Source: Sphingomonas aerophila
GTDB lineage: Bacteria > Pseudomonadota > Alphaproteobacteria > Sphingomonadales > Sphingomonadaceae
Assembly: GCF_014199305.1 (NCBI RefSeq)
Contig: NZ_JACIJK010000010.1
Span: forward strand, 124,001 to 188,000
DNA length: 64,000 nucleotides
Direction: 5' to 3'
Part shown: piece by piece, positions 21,987 to 31,242 of the stretch
Position numbering within the stretch: position 1 is the stretch's first letter
How the letters are laid out: every line of letters starts with the position of its first letter
Notes under the pieces: model-generated
The model's database searches: none
What the model was told of the DNA's origin: nothing
What the model saw: only the letters and a program-made list of their open reading frames with translations
Position numbers and translations under genes: made by a program

Positions 21987-22454
21987 TTAAGACCCGATCT
22001 GCCCGTCCAGCATCGCTTTGCGATAAGCATCCGCCTCGGCCGGCATGATCGCTGGCGCAAGGCGGAGGTAAGCGCGACCCTGGATCATGTCGCGGGTCGC
22101 CGCGTCCGCGCTCCGGGTGAGCTGTTCACCCCGCCGCATGGCGTCGGGAACGGTTGCGAACAGCTCGATCACGTTCTCCGTATCGAGTCCGGTGCCCGGA
22201 TGCCGGGCGTCCCGGAATGTCACCTTGCTCGTGTAGGAGCCGGGCTTGCCGAGCAGGTGATCCCGGTCCGTAGCGGCCGTCACAGCGACCACGCCCGTGA
22301 CGGGCAGTCCCGCTCCCTTGAGCGCCTGGGCGACACTGGCCGCGTCGGCCACCGGTGCAGGACTGGCCGCCGCGCTCGGCTGTTCGCTTTCCTGCGAGCA
22401 AGCGGCGAGGCTCGCGCTCGCGATCGCAGCCAGCAACACGGTCCTGTACGTCAT
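21987..22454 (-). CDS. Small predicted lipoprotein, function unknown
   Basis: 155 residues. Start MTYRTVLLAAIASASLAACS with a lipobox whose Cys19 would be lipidated. The mature part has an Ala/Pro/Ser linker and a small domain (VAQALKGAGLPVTGVVAVTAATDRD, then RDMIQGRAYLRLAPAI) that I cannot assign. The frame is open to 22499, but the signal peptide fixes the start at 22454. Convergent with gltB, whose stop lies 23 bases away; its start is back-to-back with the GST gene. Confidence 0.75.
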   Translation of the reverse strand: MTYRTVLLAAIASASLAACSQESEQPSAAASPAPVADAASVAQALKGAGLPVTGVVAVTAATDRDHLLGKPGSYTSKVTFRDARHPGTGLDTENVIELFATVPDAMRRGEQLTRSADAATRDMIQGRAYLRLAPAIMPAEADAYRKAMLDGQIGS

Positions 22455-22581
22455 CCTCGCCTCCCGTTTGAGATCAAGCATAGGCGCCGGGCGTAGCAAC
22501 TGGGAACCGGAAAGCGGCCCCGTGCGATCGATTGCCGCAGCACAAAGTCTTTCATCGAGTGAAAGGCGGCTCTACGACGCT

Positions 22582-23259
22582 ATGACCATGTGGCAGCTTT
22601 ACCAATTTCCCCTGTGCCCGTTCTCGCGCAAACTGCGCCTTCTGCTGGGGGAAAAGGGCGTCGGCTATGAACTGGTGCGCGAATCACCTTGGGCGCGGCG
22701 CGACGAATTCCTCGACATGAACCCCGCCGGACAGACGCCAGTGATGGTGGATACGCAGCGCGGCACCGTGCTGATCGATTCGATGGCGATCTGTGAATAT
22801 TTTGAAGAAACCGTCGAAAAGGCGGCGATGATCAACGGCACTGCCGCCAATCGGGCAGAGATTCGCCGCCTGGTCGCCTGGTTCGACAACAACTTCTATC
22901 ATGATGTGACCGGCCCGCTGCTCGGGGAGCGCATGATCAAACGCCTTGCCCACCGCCAGGCGCCTGAGGCCAAGGCGCTACGCCAGTCGATGAAGGCCGC
23001 GATCGAGCACCTCGACTATATCGACTATCTGCTCGACCACCGAAACTGGTTGGCCGGCGCGACGCTCAGCCTCGCCGACCTTGCGGCGGCTGCGCAAATC
23101 TCGGTTGCCGACTATCTGGGCGGGATCGACTGGAAGGGTCATGAGCAGACGGCACGCTGGTATCGCGGGTTGAAAAGCCGTCCTTCCTTCCGCCCGCTCC
23201 TGTCCGAGCGAATGGAAGTGATCGGGCCGCCTGCGCACTACGACAATGTCGATTTCTGA
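22582..23259 (+). CDS. Glutathione S-transferase family protein
   Basis: 225-residue cytosolic thiol-transferase-like protein. Thioredoxin-fold N-domain with PLCPFSRKLRLLLGEKG (about 10-25) containing a possible active Cys-Pro, then DMNPAGQTPVMVDTQ and the glutathione-binding LIDSMAICEYFEE (about 65-77). The all-helical C-domain ends in LAGATLSLADLAAAAQISVADYLGGIDW. Starts ATG 22582 or 22588; the frame is open far upstream with no domain there. Its TGA overlaps an ATG in the next frame. Substrate unknown. Confidence 0.88.
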   Translation: MTMWQLYQFPLCPFSRKLRLLLGEKGVGYELVRESPWARRDEFLDMNPAGQTPVMVDTQRGTVLIDSMAICEYFEETVEKAAMINGTAANRAEIRRLVAWFDNNFYHDVTGPLLGERMIKRLAHRQAPEAKALRQSMKAAIEHLDYIDYLLDHRNWLAGATLSLADLAAAAQISVADYLGGIDWKGHEQTARWYRGLKSRPSFRPLLSERMEVIGPPAHYDNVDF

Positions 23260-23291
23260 TGAGTGCCGGGCATTGCCGCGGGATTGAGAAC

Positions 23292-23627
23292 ATGACGATC
23301 ACCATGGATGATTTCCACCGCGTCGACATTCGTGTCGGCACGATCGTCGAAGCTGAGCCGTTTCCCGAAGCGCGCAAACCCGCCATCAAGCTGCGTATCG
23401 ATTTCGGGCCGGAGATCGGTGTCAAGCGATCCTCGGCGCAGATCACCCGTCACTATACCCCCGACGCGCTGGTAGGGCGGCAGGTCGCGGCGGTGATCAA
23501 CTTTCCACCGCGCCAGATCGGCCCGATCATGAGCGAGGTGCTGACACTTGGCTTTCCGGACGCCGATGGTGAGGTTGTGCTGCTCGCCCCCGAACGGCCG
23601 GTGCCGAACGGGGGCAGGTTGTTCTGA
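23292..23627 (+). CDS. csaA: tRNA-binding protein, CsaA family
   Basis: 111-residue OB-fold protein of the EMAP-II/Trbp111 type. DFHRVDIRVGTIVEAEPFPEARKPA, then LRIDFGPEIGVKRSSAQIT, VAAVINFPPRQIGPIMSEVLTLG and LLAPERPVPNG match CsaA throughout. Binds tRNA and was described as a secretion-related chaperone in Bacillus. An alternative ATG at 23259 overlaps the GST stop; family alignment favours 23292 (MTITMDDF). Probably co-transcribed with the GST gene. Confidence 0.92.
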   Translation: MTITMDDFHRVDIRVGTIVEAEPFPEARKPAIKLRIDFGPEIGVKRSSAQITRHYTPDALVGRQVAAVINFPPRQIGPIMSEVLTLGFPDADGEVVLLAPERPVPNGGRLF

Positions 23628-23630
23628 CCC

Positions 23631-23909
23631 TCAGGCGGCCAGCGGCAGCTGGTCGTCTTCGCTATCCGGCGTCGGCGTATCCGTCGCCAGGCTCGACGTT
23701 GCGGTGCGGGGACCGCGGAACAGCAGCCGCGACGCGAGCACCACCACGCCCAGGCCCAGATACACAAGCACGCTCCACTTCAGGCTGACGAACAGCCCGA
23801 AGGCGAACAGCACGCGCAAGTACAGGGGATTGAACCCGAAATCGTCTGCGATCGACTGACAAATGCCAACCATCGTATCGGAGCGAGTGAACGGGTTGCT
23901 GTTCGACAT
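23631..23909 (-). CDS. PspC domain protein
   Basis: 92 residues. The PspC domain fills the N-terminal two thirds: GICQSIADDFGFNPLYLRVLF (about 15-35) and one or two membrane helices (FGLFVSLKWSVLVYLGLGVVVLASRL), followed by a Thr/Asp/Pro tail. PspC proteins sit in the inner membrane and take part in envelope-stress signalling in enterics; here no pspA or pspB is adjacent. Stops three bases from the convergent csaA stop. Confidence 0.9.
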   Translation of the reverse strand: MSNSNPFTRSDTMVGICQSIADDFGFNPLYLRVLFAFGLFVSLKWSVLVYLGLGVVVLASRLLFRGPRTATSSLATDTPTPDSEDDQLPLAA

Positions 23910-24174
23910 GGACCTGAACTCCTGGCGGCGGGATCATCCTGCCTTTGCCATCTACTTCGCACAGGCCATGCCAGTTTGGGTTCTAACGCAATGTGAACGA
24001 GTTAGTGTGGAATGCCGTCCAGAGGAGATGCTGTGATCCGGCGCGTTTCGCTATTAACTGGTGTGTTTTGCCGGATGGTCAGCTGACCACCCAGCCGACA
24101 AGCGTCGAGGCTGGCCACACCCGCGCGCCGTTGACCACAATCAGCAACGCTGCGGGTGTCGTCAGTGTCCGCCG

Positions 24175-24837
24175 TCACTGCGCGAGCGGCGTGGCGTCAA
24201 AGCGTGCCAGCAGCTCGGCCACGTCATCAACGATCATCTGAGCGCCTGCCCGGCTCAGCGTATCGTCATCAAAGCCGCCGGACCGGACGGCGACACGGGT
24301 CATGCCGCATTTGGCAGCGGCTTCCATGTCATAAGGCGCGTCCCCTACAACGACGACGCTCGCCGCCTCCACTCCCGCCTTTTTGGCGGCGACCGCAAAG
24401 ATGTCCGGGGCGGGCTTCGTCGCCCCGACATCGTCGCTGGTCGTTGAGGTCGATACGGCATCGCGGATGCCAAGCAGGTCCAGGTAATGGTCGCGTTCGC
24501 CGGCACCCGCGGAGGACGCGAGCACGGACTGCCGCCCGCTGCCGTGCACTCGCCTGACCAGTTCAGCGGCGCCCGGAAGAGGGCGAACTCGATCTAGATA
24601 ATCCGCCTTGAAGAACTGGCCGTGCAATGTACCCAGCCGCTCAACCTCCGGATCCGACAAGTCGGGAAACAGGGCCGGCACGAGATTGTCCGTACCCTTG
24701 CCGATCTGCTCCGTGATGCGTTCGCGTGCCACTGGCCGGCCGGTTGCCGCAAAGACGCGATACCAGGCTTCCACATGATAGCCGTTGCTGTCTACCAGCG
24801 TTCCGTCGATGTCGAAGAATACCGCTTGTGTGCGCAT
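24175..24837 (-). CDS. HAD family phosphatase (phosphoglycolate phosphatase / beta-phosphoglucomutase-like)
   Basis: 220 residues. Motif I FFDIDGTLVDSNGYHVEAW with nucleophile Asp near residue 9 and acid/base Asp two later; motif II LASSAGAGERD; motif III Lys in TKPAPDIFAVAAKK; motif IV VVGDAPYDMEAAAKCG. The helical cap contains the usual GKGTDNLVPALFPDL. Substrate cannot be told from sequence. The ATG at 24837 lies four bases past the pepN stop, with GAGGG at the end of pepN serving as its ribosome site, so the two are translationally linked. Confidence 0.88.
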   Translation of the reverse strand: MRTQAVFFDIDGTLVDSNGYHVEAWYRVFAATGRPVARERITEQIGKGTDNLVPALFPDLSDPEVERLGTLHGQFFKADYLDRVRPLPGAAELVRRVHGSGRQSVLASSAGAGERDHYLDLLGIRDAVSTSTTSDDVGATKPAPDIFAVAAKKAGVEAASVVVVGDAPYDMEAAAKCGMTRVAVRSGGFDDDTLSRAGAQMIVDDVAELLARFDATPLAQ

Positions 24838-24841
24838 GGGA

Positions 24842-27451
24842 TCAGCCCTCCAGGCTCTTAGAGGCCTGTTCGAACAGGTCCTTGGACAAGCCCGGCACCG
24901 CAACGATCCGCTCGAGCTCAGCACGCATCATCACCGCTCGGGTCGCATCAAAGCGGCGCCAGCGACCCAGGGGCGGCAGCAGCTTGGCCGCGGTCTGCGG
25001 ATTAAGCTTGTCTAGCTGGATCAGCTGATCGGCAAGGAACCGGTAGCCGGCCCCGTCCGCCCGATTGAGCGCGCGCTGGTTGACGCCGAATGCCCCCACC
25101 AGCGAACGCGCGCGGTTGGGGTTGGCCAGGCTGAAATCAGGGTGCCTTGACAGTTCCGCCACAATCTCCACCGTGTCGGCGCGGGTGGCAAGAGCCTGAG
25201 TCTGGAACCACTTGTCGAGCACCAGAGCGTTGTCTGCATAACGATTGTAGAAGATGTCGAGCGCCGCGACCCGTTCGTCGCTGTCGCCGTTGGCGAGTAC
25301 CTGCAACGCACCCTGGCGATCGGTCATGTTGTCCGCCGCGGCGAACTGGGTGAAGGCAAGCTTGCCTGCGTCACCGGTATTAGTCGCCGCCAGGTAGCCG
25401 AGCGCAACGTTGCGCAGCCGCCGCGACCCCTTGGCCCGTGGCGTATAGGCATATGGTTCGCGCGGGCCGTCATAAGCGGCGCGCCATTGTTCCTCCAACT
25501 GCCGGGCAAGGTCGGAACGCAGAGCCTGGCGCGCGGCGAACACCGCCTCTGGATCGACCACGGCTAGCTGGTCGGCGATGAACCCCTCAGCGGGGAGCAG
25601 CACGGCTTCCGCAACAAAAGCGGGATCGAGCGAGGGGTCGGACAGCGTCGCCGATACGGCCCGGATCACCGCGTCATGATTAGTCCGCCCGCCCTCGATC
25701 GCGCCGGCAACAAGCGTGTCGAGCATCAACTGCTGCGTCGCCTCGTAACGGGCGAAGGGATCGTCATCGGTACCGGACAGGAACGCGAGCTCGTCCGGGG
25801 TGCGGTCGCTCTCGATCACCACGGGCGCGGAGAAGCCGCGATTGATCGACAGCACCGGCCGTTCGGTCACGCCTTCGTACACGATGGTGTCCGATGCCTG
25901 GTTAAGCATTACCAGTTGCTCGTCCGTCAGCGGCCGGCCCGTAGCGGCGCCGAACAAGCGCAGCTTGAGCGGAATCACCATCGGCTCCTTGTCGCTCTGG
26001 CCGGGGGTGGCGGGCACCTGTTGACCCAGGCGCAGCGTCGCGCGCCCGCTACCGGCGTCGTGCGTAACGCTGGCCGACACGCGCGGGGTGCCTGCCTGGC
26101 TATACCAAAGGCGGAACTGGGTCAGGTCAACCCCGCCTGCATCCTCCATGCATTGCACAAAGTCCTCGCAAGTGGCCGCCGTGCCATCGAAGCGATCGAA
26201 ATACAGGTCGGTCGCCGCGCGGAAGCGCTGCGGGCCCAGGATCGTCGCCATCATGCGGACGATCTCCGCCCCCTTGTTGTAGATGGTGGCGGTGTAGAAA
26301 TTGGAGATCTCGAGATAGCTTTCGGGCCGGATCGGATGCGCGAGCGGCCCCGCATCTTCGGGAAACTGGCTGGCCCGGAGCGCGCGCACGTCCTCGATCC
26401 GCTTCACTGCGGCCGATCCCTGGTCGGCGGAGAAGCCCTGGTCGCGGAAGACCGTGAAACCTTCCTTCAGGCTCAGCTGGAACCAGTCGCGGCAGGTGAC
26501 GCGGTTACCCGACCAATTGTGGAAATACTCATGCGCGACCACGCCCGCGACATGGTCGTAATCCATGTCGGTCGCGGTGTCCGGGTCGGCCAGGACATAG
26601 CGGCTGTTGAAGATGTTCAGCCCCTTGTTCTCCATCGCGCCGAAGTTGAAATCGTCCACCGCGACGATGTTGAACACGTCCAGATCATATTCCCGGCCGT
26701 ACACATGCTCGTCCCACGCCATCGACAGCTTCAGCGCATGAAGCGCGTGATGCGTGCGGGGCAGGTCCGCCTCTCGCACCCAGATGCCAAGCTCTACCTC
26801 GCGGCCCGACTGCGTGGTGAAGCTGCTGCGATTACAGGCCAGGTCGCCCGCGACCAAGGCGAACAGGTAGGACGGCTTGGGAAAGGGGTCGTGCCATTCC
26901 GCCCAGTGGCGGCCGTCGGGCAGATCGCCCGACGCGATCGGGTCGCCGTTGGCAAGCAGCACGGGGAAGCGCGCCTTGTCCGCGCTCATGCGCACGCGAT
27001 ATCGTGCAAGCACGTCGGGACGGTCGGGGAAGTAGGTGATGCGCCGAAAGCCCTCAGCCTCGCACTGAGTGCACAGGATGCCGTTCGAGGCATAAAGCCC
27101 CATCAGCTGGGTATTGGCGTCGGGCGCGATTTCCACCTCCGTCTCGACCACGTGCGTGTCGCCGGTCAGCGGGACCTCCAGCGTGTCGCCGTCTAGCCGC
27201 CAATCGTTGATCGCGACCCCATCGACCAGCACCGACACCAGCCGCTGCCCCGCGCCATCGAGGCGCAGCGGCTCCACCGTGTCCTCGCGCCGACTTACCT
27301 CCAGCCGTGCACGTACGCGGGTCGTTGCGGGGTCCAGGTCGAAGTCGAGCGACACCTCCGGCACCGTCCAGGCGGGCGGGCGATAGTCCTCGCGCCGGAT
27401 TGCCTGGGGCTGGGCGGGGACAGGCGGGGCGTGGTTGGCATCGAGCATCAT
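24842..27451 (-). CDS. pepN: Aminopeptidase N (M1 family)
   Basis: Cytosolic zinc aminopeptidase releasing N-terminal residues from peptides; 869 residues, the normal length of the enteric-type enzyme. Substrate-binding GAMENKGLNIFNS near residue 270; zinc site HEYFHNWSGN near 306 with the third ligand Glu in LSLKEGFTVFRDQ. The C-terminal helical superhelix runs to the end (LNPQTAAKLLPPLGRWRRFD). It overlaps nothing and is followed at once by the HAD gene on the same strand. Confidence 0.96.
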   Translation of the reverse strand: MMLDANHAPPVPAQPQAIRREDYRPPAWTVPEVSLDFDLDPATTRVRARLEVSRREDTVEPLRLDGAGQRLVSVLVDGVAINDWRLDGDTLEVPLTGDTHVVETEVEIAPDANTQLMGLYASNGILCTQCEAEGFRRITYFPDRPDVLARYRVRMSADKARFPVLLANGDPIASGDLPDGRHWAEWHDPFPKPSYLFALVAGDLACNRSSFTTQSGREVELGIWVREADLPRTHHALHALKLSMAWDEHVYGREYDLDVFNIVAVDDFNFGAMENKGLNIFNSRYVLADPDTATDMDYDHVAGVVAHEYFHNWSGNRVTCRDWFQLSLKEGFTVFRDQGFSADQGSAAVKRIEDVRALRASQFPEDAGPLAHPIRPESYLEISNFYTATIYNKGAEIVRMMATILGPQRFRAATDLYFDRFDGTAATCEDFVQCMEDAGGVDLTQFRLWYSQAGTPRVSASVTHDAGSGRATLRLGQQVPATPGQSDKEPMVIPLKLRLFGAATGRPLTDEQLVMLNQASDTIVYEGVTERPVLSINRGFSAPVVIESDRTPDELAFLSGTDDDPFARYEATQQLMLDTLVAGAIEGGRTNHDAVIRAVSATLSDPSLDPAFVAEAVLLPAEGFIADQLAVVDPEAVFAARQALRSDLARQLEEQWRAAYDGPREPYAYTPRAKGSRRLRNVALGYLAATNTGDAGKLAFTQFAAADNMTDRQGALQVLANGDSDERVAALDIFYNRYADNALVLDKWFQTQALATRADTVEIVAELSRHPDFSLANPNRARSLVGAFGVNQRALNRADGAGYRFLADQLIQLDKLNPQTAAKLLPPLGRWRRFDATRAVMMRAELERIVAVPGLSKDLFEQASKSLEG

Positions 27452-27553
27452 GGGGATATACGCCTGAGATCGCGCTTGGCTACCGAGGGTTGCGCGACGG
27501 CTGGGCCCTGTTAGCCATGACGCGGTGTGCTGCCGTTATGAACGCTTGGCCCG

Positions 27554-28393
27554 GTGAGCCGGTTGCTTGTCTTCGGACTGGGCTACACCGCCCGGCGCCT
27601 GGCCGACACGCTGGCGGACAAGGGGTGGCGCGTGGTCGGCACGACTCGCGACGGGCGCGGAGGGAGCATCGCCTTTCACGACGTCGAGCGGGTTCGCGCG
27701 GAGATTGCGGCGGCGACCCACATCCTGTCCTCCGTTCCGCCGGAAGGGGAGGCCGACCCGGTGCTGGCCGCTTACCGTGATCCGATTGCGACCGCGGGCG
27801 GGTGGATGGGCTATCTGTCCTCCACCGGAGTGTACGGCGACACGGGCGGCGCCTGGGTCGACGAGAGTGCGCCAACGGGGTCAGGCCGGCGAGGCGCGCG
27901 TGCGGCGGCGGACGGGGCGTGGCGAGCGCTTGGCGCGCGAGTGTTCCGGCTGCCCGGCATCTATGGCCCGGGCCGCTCACCGCTCGACCGGGTGCGAGAA
28001 GGGCGGGCGCATCGCGTCGGACTGCCAGGCCAGGTGTTCAGCCGCGTCCATGTCGATGACATCGTGAGCGGCGTGACCGCCGGGCTGTCCGGGCCGGCTG
28101 GTGCCTACAACCTCGCCGACGACACTCCTTGCGATCAGGATCAGGTGATCGCCTATGCCGCGGCGCTGCTCGGCCTGCCATTGCCGCCCGTGGTGTCGGT
28201 TGAGAGCCTGTCGCCAATGGCCCGCGGCTTTTATGCCGAGAACCGACGCGTGTCGGCGCTGAAGGCGAAGCGGGTGCTCGGCTGGGCGCCGCGCTATCCC
28301 GACTACCGGTTCGGCCTCCGCGCCCTCAACGCCACAACCAGCCCGGCGCCGGTCAGTATCGCCCCCGCTATCGCCAGCGTGCTCCAGCGATAA
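27554..28393 (+). CDS. NAD-dependent epimerase/dehydratase, YeeZ-like SDR
   Basis: 279 residues, GTG start. The nucleotide-binding loop is VFGLGYTARRLADTL (about 6-20), with LSSTGVYGD (about 90-98) and the later RVHVDDIVSGVTAGL and DDTPCDQDQVIAYAA typical of YeeZ-like extended SDRs. Reaction unknown. The last 30 codons overlap the 3' end of the opposite-strand EamA gene by 91 bases; family similarity fades after PDYRFGLRAL, so the tail may be a lineage extension. Confidence 0.82.
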   Translation: MSRLLVFGLGYTARRLADTLADKGWRVVGTTRDGRGGSIAFHDVERVRAEIAAATHILSSVPPEGEADPVLAAYRDPIATAGGWMGYLSSTGVYGDTGGAWVDESAPTGSGRRGARAAADGAWRALGARVFRLPGIYGPGRSPLDRVREGRAHRVGLPGQVFSRVHVDDIVSGVTAGLSGPAGAYNLADDTPCDQDQVIAYAAALLGLPLPPVVSVESLSPMARGFYAENRRVSALKAKRVLGWAPRYPDYRFGLRALNATTSPAPVSIAPAIASVLQR

Positions 28394-29217
28394 CCCTCGA
28401 ACAAGGTCGACAGCAGCATCGCGATCACCGGCACGATGACGCTGGAATAGGACGCCTTGGCCGGGCCGATCACCCGCAGCACGCGGTAATAGAGCGGAAA
28501 AGCGAGCGCGGAGGCGAACAGGCCCAGGTATAGGATGCCGAGCGTATAGCTTGGCCGCGGGTCAAACCGGGGTGGCCCGCTCATGAAATAGGCGAACGTC
28601 GCGTCGAGCGCGGCGCCGCCGAGCATGGCGATGGCCAGGGTCGGCGCCATGGGAAAGCGTTTCGCGATGTTCGTTCCCTGCAACACGTTGGCGCTGGAGG
28701 CGCAGATGATCGCGGCTGCGGTGAAGCCGATGCCGGCCATCGCAGTGGCGCCGCCACTCGGGTCCACGCGAACCTCGCGGATGAGAAGCAGTATCACCCC
28801 TGCCATGGCGATCGCGGAGCCAAGGATCAGTTGCCGCCCCATCCGCTGGCCCAGGAAGATGCGAGCAAGCAATGCGTTGGGGACGAGCAGCAGCGCGAAC
28901 AGCACGGCAACCAGGCCGGAGGTGATGAACCGTTCCGCCTGATATACGAAGTTGAAGTTGCCGACGAACTGCAACGTGCCGACTGCCAGCGCGAAAAGGA
29001 CGCCAGCGGGCCCGATCGCCCAGCTATCCCGCCGCCACAGGGCGGCCCCCGTCATCGCAAGTCCCGCGACCAGGAAGCGATAGCTGACGGACCAGCCGGC
29101 CGGCACCACCGTCAACTGGTCGCGGATGACCAGCCAGGTCGATCCCCATATGAGCGTGACGAGCGCAAAGGGGACCAGGATCGCGGCGCGGGTCGATTGC
29201 GGGGTTTCAGGGGTCAT
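28303..29217 (-). CDS. EamA/DMT superfamily permease
   Basis: 304-residue inner-membrane protein with ten predicted helices in two EamA repeats: LVTLIWGSTWLVIRDQ near 15-30 opens the first, GIGFTAAAIICASSANVLQ the second, and SYSSVIVPVIAMLLSTLFEGYRW is the conserved segment before the last helix. Family members export amino acids, metabolites or drugs; cargo unknown. The frame is open to 29280, but MTPETPQSTRAAILVPFA at 29217 is the natural start. It overlaps the 3' end of the SDR gene on the other strand. Confidence 0.88.
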   Translation of the reverse strand: MTPETPQSTRAAILVPFALVTLIWGSTWLVIRDQLTVVPAGWSVSYRFLVAGLAMTGAALWRRDSWAIGPAGVLFALAVGTLQFVGNFNFVYQAERFITSGLVAVLFALLLVPNALLARIFLGQRMGRQLILGSAIAMAGVILLLIREVRVDPSGGATAMAGIGFTAAAIICASSANVLQGTNIAKRFPMAPTLAIAMLGGAALDATFAYFMSGPPRFDPRPSYTLGILYLGLFASALAFPLYYRVLRVIGPAKASYSSVIVPVIAMLLSTLFEGYRWSTLAIAGAILTGAGLVVALRARRPNR

Positions 29218-29293
29218 CCAGCCTTGTGCTCCCGCGCGCAGCACCCTTGGCCATGAGGTCCCGCTTGCACTGAAGCGCAAGGCCGGTTGTGGC

Positions 29294-30307
29294 TCACAGC
29301 GCTGCGATGGCCTCTGCCAGCGGGCGCACGCCGTCGGCCTGCTGGTCCCAGGAGGTTACCAGCCGGATCTCGCCCGCCGCCCAGTCATAGAAGTCGAACC
29401 CCTTTGCCCGCAGCGCTGCCGCTTCGTCCGGGGTAGCGCGCAGGAACACCTCGTTTGCCTCAACGGAGTGGATCAGCCGGTCGCCCGCACCCGCCGCCAA
29501 CATGGTCGCGTTGGCATTGGCGGAGCGCGCATTGGCGAGCCACAGGTCGTCATCGAGCATGGCGAGCACCTGAGCGGCAAGGTAGCGGCCCTTGGAGAAG
29601 AGCAGCCCTGCGCGCTTGCGCCGCTGCGGCGTCGCGCCAACAAGGTCCGGGTCGAAGAACACCAGCACTTCCGCATTCATGCCGCCATTCTTGATAAAGC
29701 CGAAGGACAAGGCCTCGACCCCCGCCTGCCAGGTCATTTCCGCGGGCGAGCAGCCGGCGGTTGCCATCGCATTGGCGAAACGCGCGCCGTCCATGTGGAA
29801 CTTGAGCCCGCGCGATCGGGCAAGCTCGCCAATCGCGGCTACCTCATGGGGCAGGTAAACCCGGCCATATTCGGTCGCGTTGGTAATCGACACGGCATAG
29901 GGCTGAACGCGGTGAACGTCAGCGGCGATCGCGTCGAGCACGGTCTGAACGGTGTGGGGCGTGACCTTTGCTCCCTCGCCGTCGGCCAGCATCAGTTTTG
30001 CGCCGTGCGTGTAGAATTCGGGCGCACCGCATTCGTCGTTCTGGATATGCGCGTCACGATGGCAGACGACGCCGCCATAGGGCGGGCAGATCGCAGCCAG
30101 CGCCAGGCAGTTCGCCGCCGTGCCGCTCGGCACCCAGAGCGCGCGGACGTCGCGTTCGAACAACTCGGAAAAACGGGCGTCGAGCCGCTTCGACCAGGCA
30201 TCGCCATCGTAGGCGGTATCCAGGCTGTTGGCAGCTGCCATTGCCTCCATAACGCGGGGATGCACGGGGGCGGCGTTGTCGGAGAAGAAGCGCATGTGCA
30301 GGGCCAT
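29294..30307 (-). CDS. ltaE: Low-specificity threonine aldolase / beta-eliminating lyase family
   Basis: PLP enzyme cleaving threonine and allo-threonine to glycine and acetaldehyde; 337 residues. FFSDNAAPVHPRVMEAM at the start, AYDGDAWSKRLD, LWVPSGTAANCLAL, PLP-ring Asp in FHMDGARFANAM and the Schiff-base Lys in FGFIKNGGMNAE (about residue 200). The ATG at 30307 (MALHMRFF) or 30295 (MRFF) may be the start; no strong ribosome site separates them. Stereochemical preference is not evident. Confidence 0.9.
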   Translation of the reverse strand: MALHMRFFSDNAAPVHPRVMEAMAAANSLDTAYDGDAWSKRLDARFSELFERDVRALWVPSGTAANCLALAAICPPYGGVVCHRDAHIQNDECGAPEFYTHGAKLMLADGEGAKVTPHTVQTVLDAIAADVHRVQPYAVSITNATEYGRVYLPHEVAAIGELARSRGLKFHMDGARFANAMATAGCSPAEMTWQAGVEALSFGFIKNGGMNAEVLVFFDPDLVGATPQRRKRAGLLFSKGRYLAAQVLAMLDDDLWLANARSANANATMLAAGAGDRLIHSVEANEVFLRATPDEAAALRAKGFDFYDWAAGEIRLVTSWDQQADGVRPLAEAIAAL

Positions 30308-30441
30308 AGGCGTTCGGCTTGGGGGCGCAACATCAACTCTTGTCGGAGCCGAGTGACACCGATCGCGCCAGCGAAGGAACTCGGCATACACTTGCTCGAC
30401 ATGCCCGGGCGCGTAAGCTGCGCCGAAAAGAGGGGGAGCCT

Positions 30442-31236
30442 ATGCCAGTGGAGCAGCGGGTCGACTGGCTGACGATGGCGGGGCTGGGCGCGCTGCTGAT
30501 GCCGTTGCTGACGATGTGGCACGAACTAGGGGGCCATGCGGCCGCCTGCGTCATGGAAGCTGGGCGGGTCGTGGAGATCGGCGCCTTTTACGTCGATTGC
30601 AGCATCCCGGCGGGCTGGTCGCGGTTCGTGGTCGATGTCGCTGGCGTGGCAGTCAACGTCGTCCTGTCATTGCTGGCCTTTCTGCTCTGGCAGCGCACCC
30701 GGAGCGATGTCGCGCGGCTGGTGCTCTGGCTGGTTTGGGTGAGCGAGGCCTTTGTTGCTGCCGGTTATTTCTGCTTCTCGGGCGCGACGGGGTTGGGGGA
30801 CCTCGGGACCGGAACTGATGGGGCACTGTCGGGCCTGCACGCGCCGTTTGCATGGCAGGCGGGCGTGCTGCTGGTCGGGTTGATCGCCTATGTCGTGATC
30901 GTCCGGGCCGCGATCAGTGGCTTGGACGATCTGCTCGGCACCGGTCCTGCCACCCGGCCGGCGCGCAAACGGATCGCACATACCTATTACGCTGCGGCCG
31001 GAGCGGGCGCGGTGCTGGTCGGGTTGTTCAATCCCGTCGGCCTGTTCGTGACAATCGCGTCGGCGGCGGCATCTTCCTTCGGCGGGCTGGCCGGGTTCAT
31101 CTCGATTGGGTTTGCCGCGCGCGGGCCGGATGCGCCGCGGCCAGTCACGCTTCGGCGAAATTGGGCAGTCATCGCTGCGGGGGTGGTTGCGCTCGCGCTT
31201 TTTGCCAGGGTGCTCGGGCCGTCGATCCGGCCCTGA
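30442..31236 (+). CDS. Multi-pass membrane protein with HELGGH motif, function unknown
   Basis: 264 residues, about six hydrophobic segments, ATG preceded by AGGGGGAG. The N-terminal helix carries HELGGHAAA at 27-35, placed as in M50 site-2-type proteases. The spacing is H-E-x-x-x-H rather than HExxH, so zinc protease activity is doubtful. A later segment FVVDVAGVAVNVVLSLLAFLL resembles the N-x-x-x helix of M50 proteins but lacks a clear NPDG. Divergent from the threonine aldolase and convergent with the PBP1A gene. Confidence 0.7.
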   Translation: MPVEQRVDWLTMAGLGALLMPLLTMWHELGGHAAACVMEAGRVVEIGAFYVDCSIPAGWSRFVVDVAGVAVNVVLSLLAFLLWQRTRSDVARLVLWLVWVSEAFVAAGYFCFSGATGLGDLGTGTDGALSGLHAPFAWQAGVLLVGLIAYVVIVRAAISGLDDLLGTGPATRPARKRIAHTYYAAAGAGAVLVGLFNPVGLFVTIASAAASSFGGLAGFISIGFAARGPDAPRPVTLRRNWAVIAAGVVALALFARVLGPSIRP

Positions 31237-31242
31237 GCGGGG

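Noticed and set aside
21975..22005. CGGGT-TAAG-ACCCG hairpin after gltB as terminator
   Set aside because: Only five pairs and partly inside the opposite gene; too weak to call.
24023..24086. Short GTG-initiated leader-like peptide after GAGGAGA
   Set aside because: About 17 residues, no amino acid run typical of attenuators and no gene downstream on that strand.
25676..27196. 506-codon + strand frame opposite pepN
   Set aside because: pepN has its full zinc site and GAMEN motif on the other strand; this frame is a shadow.
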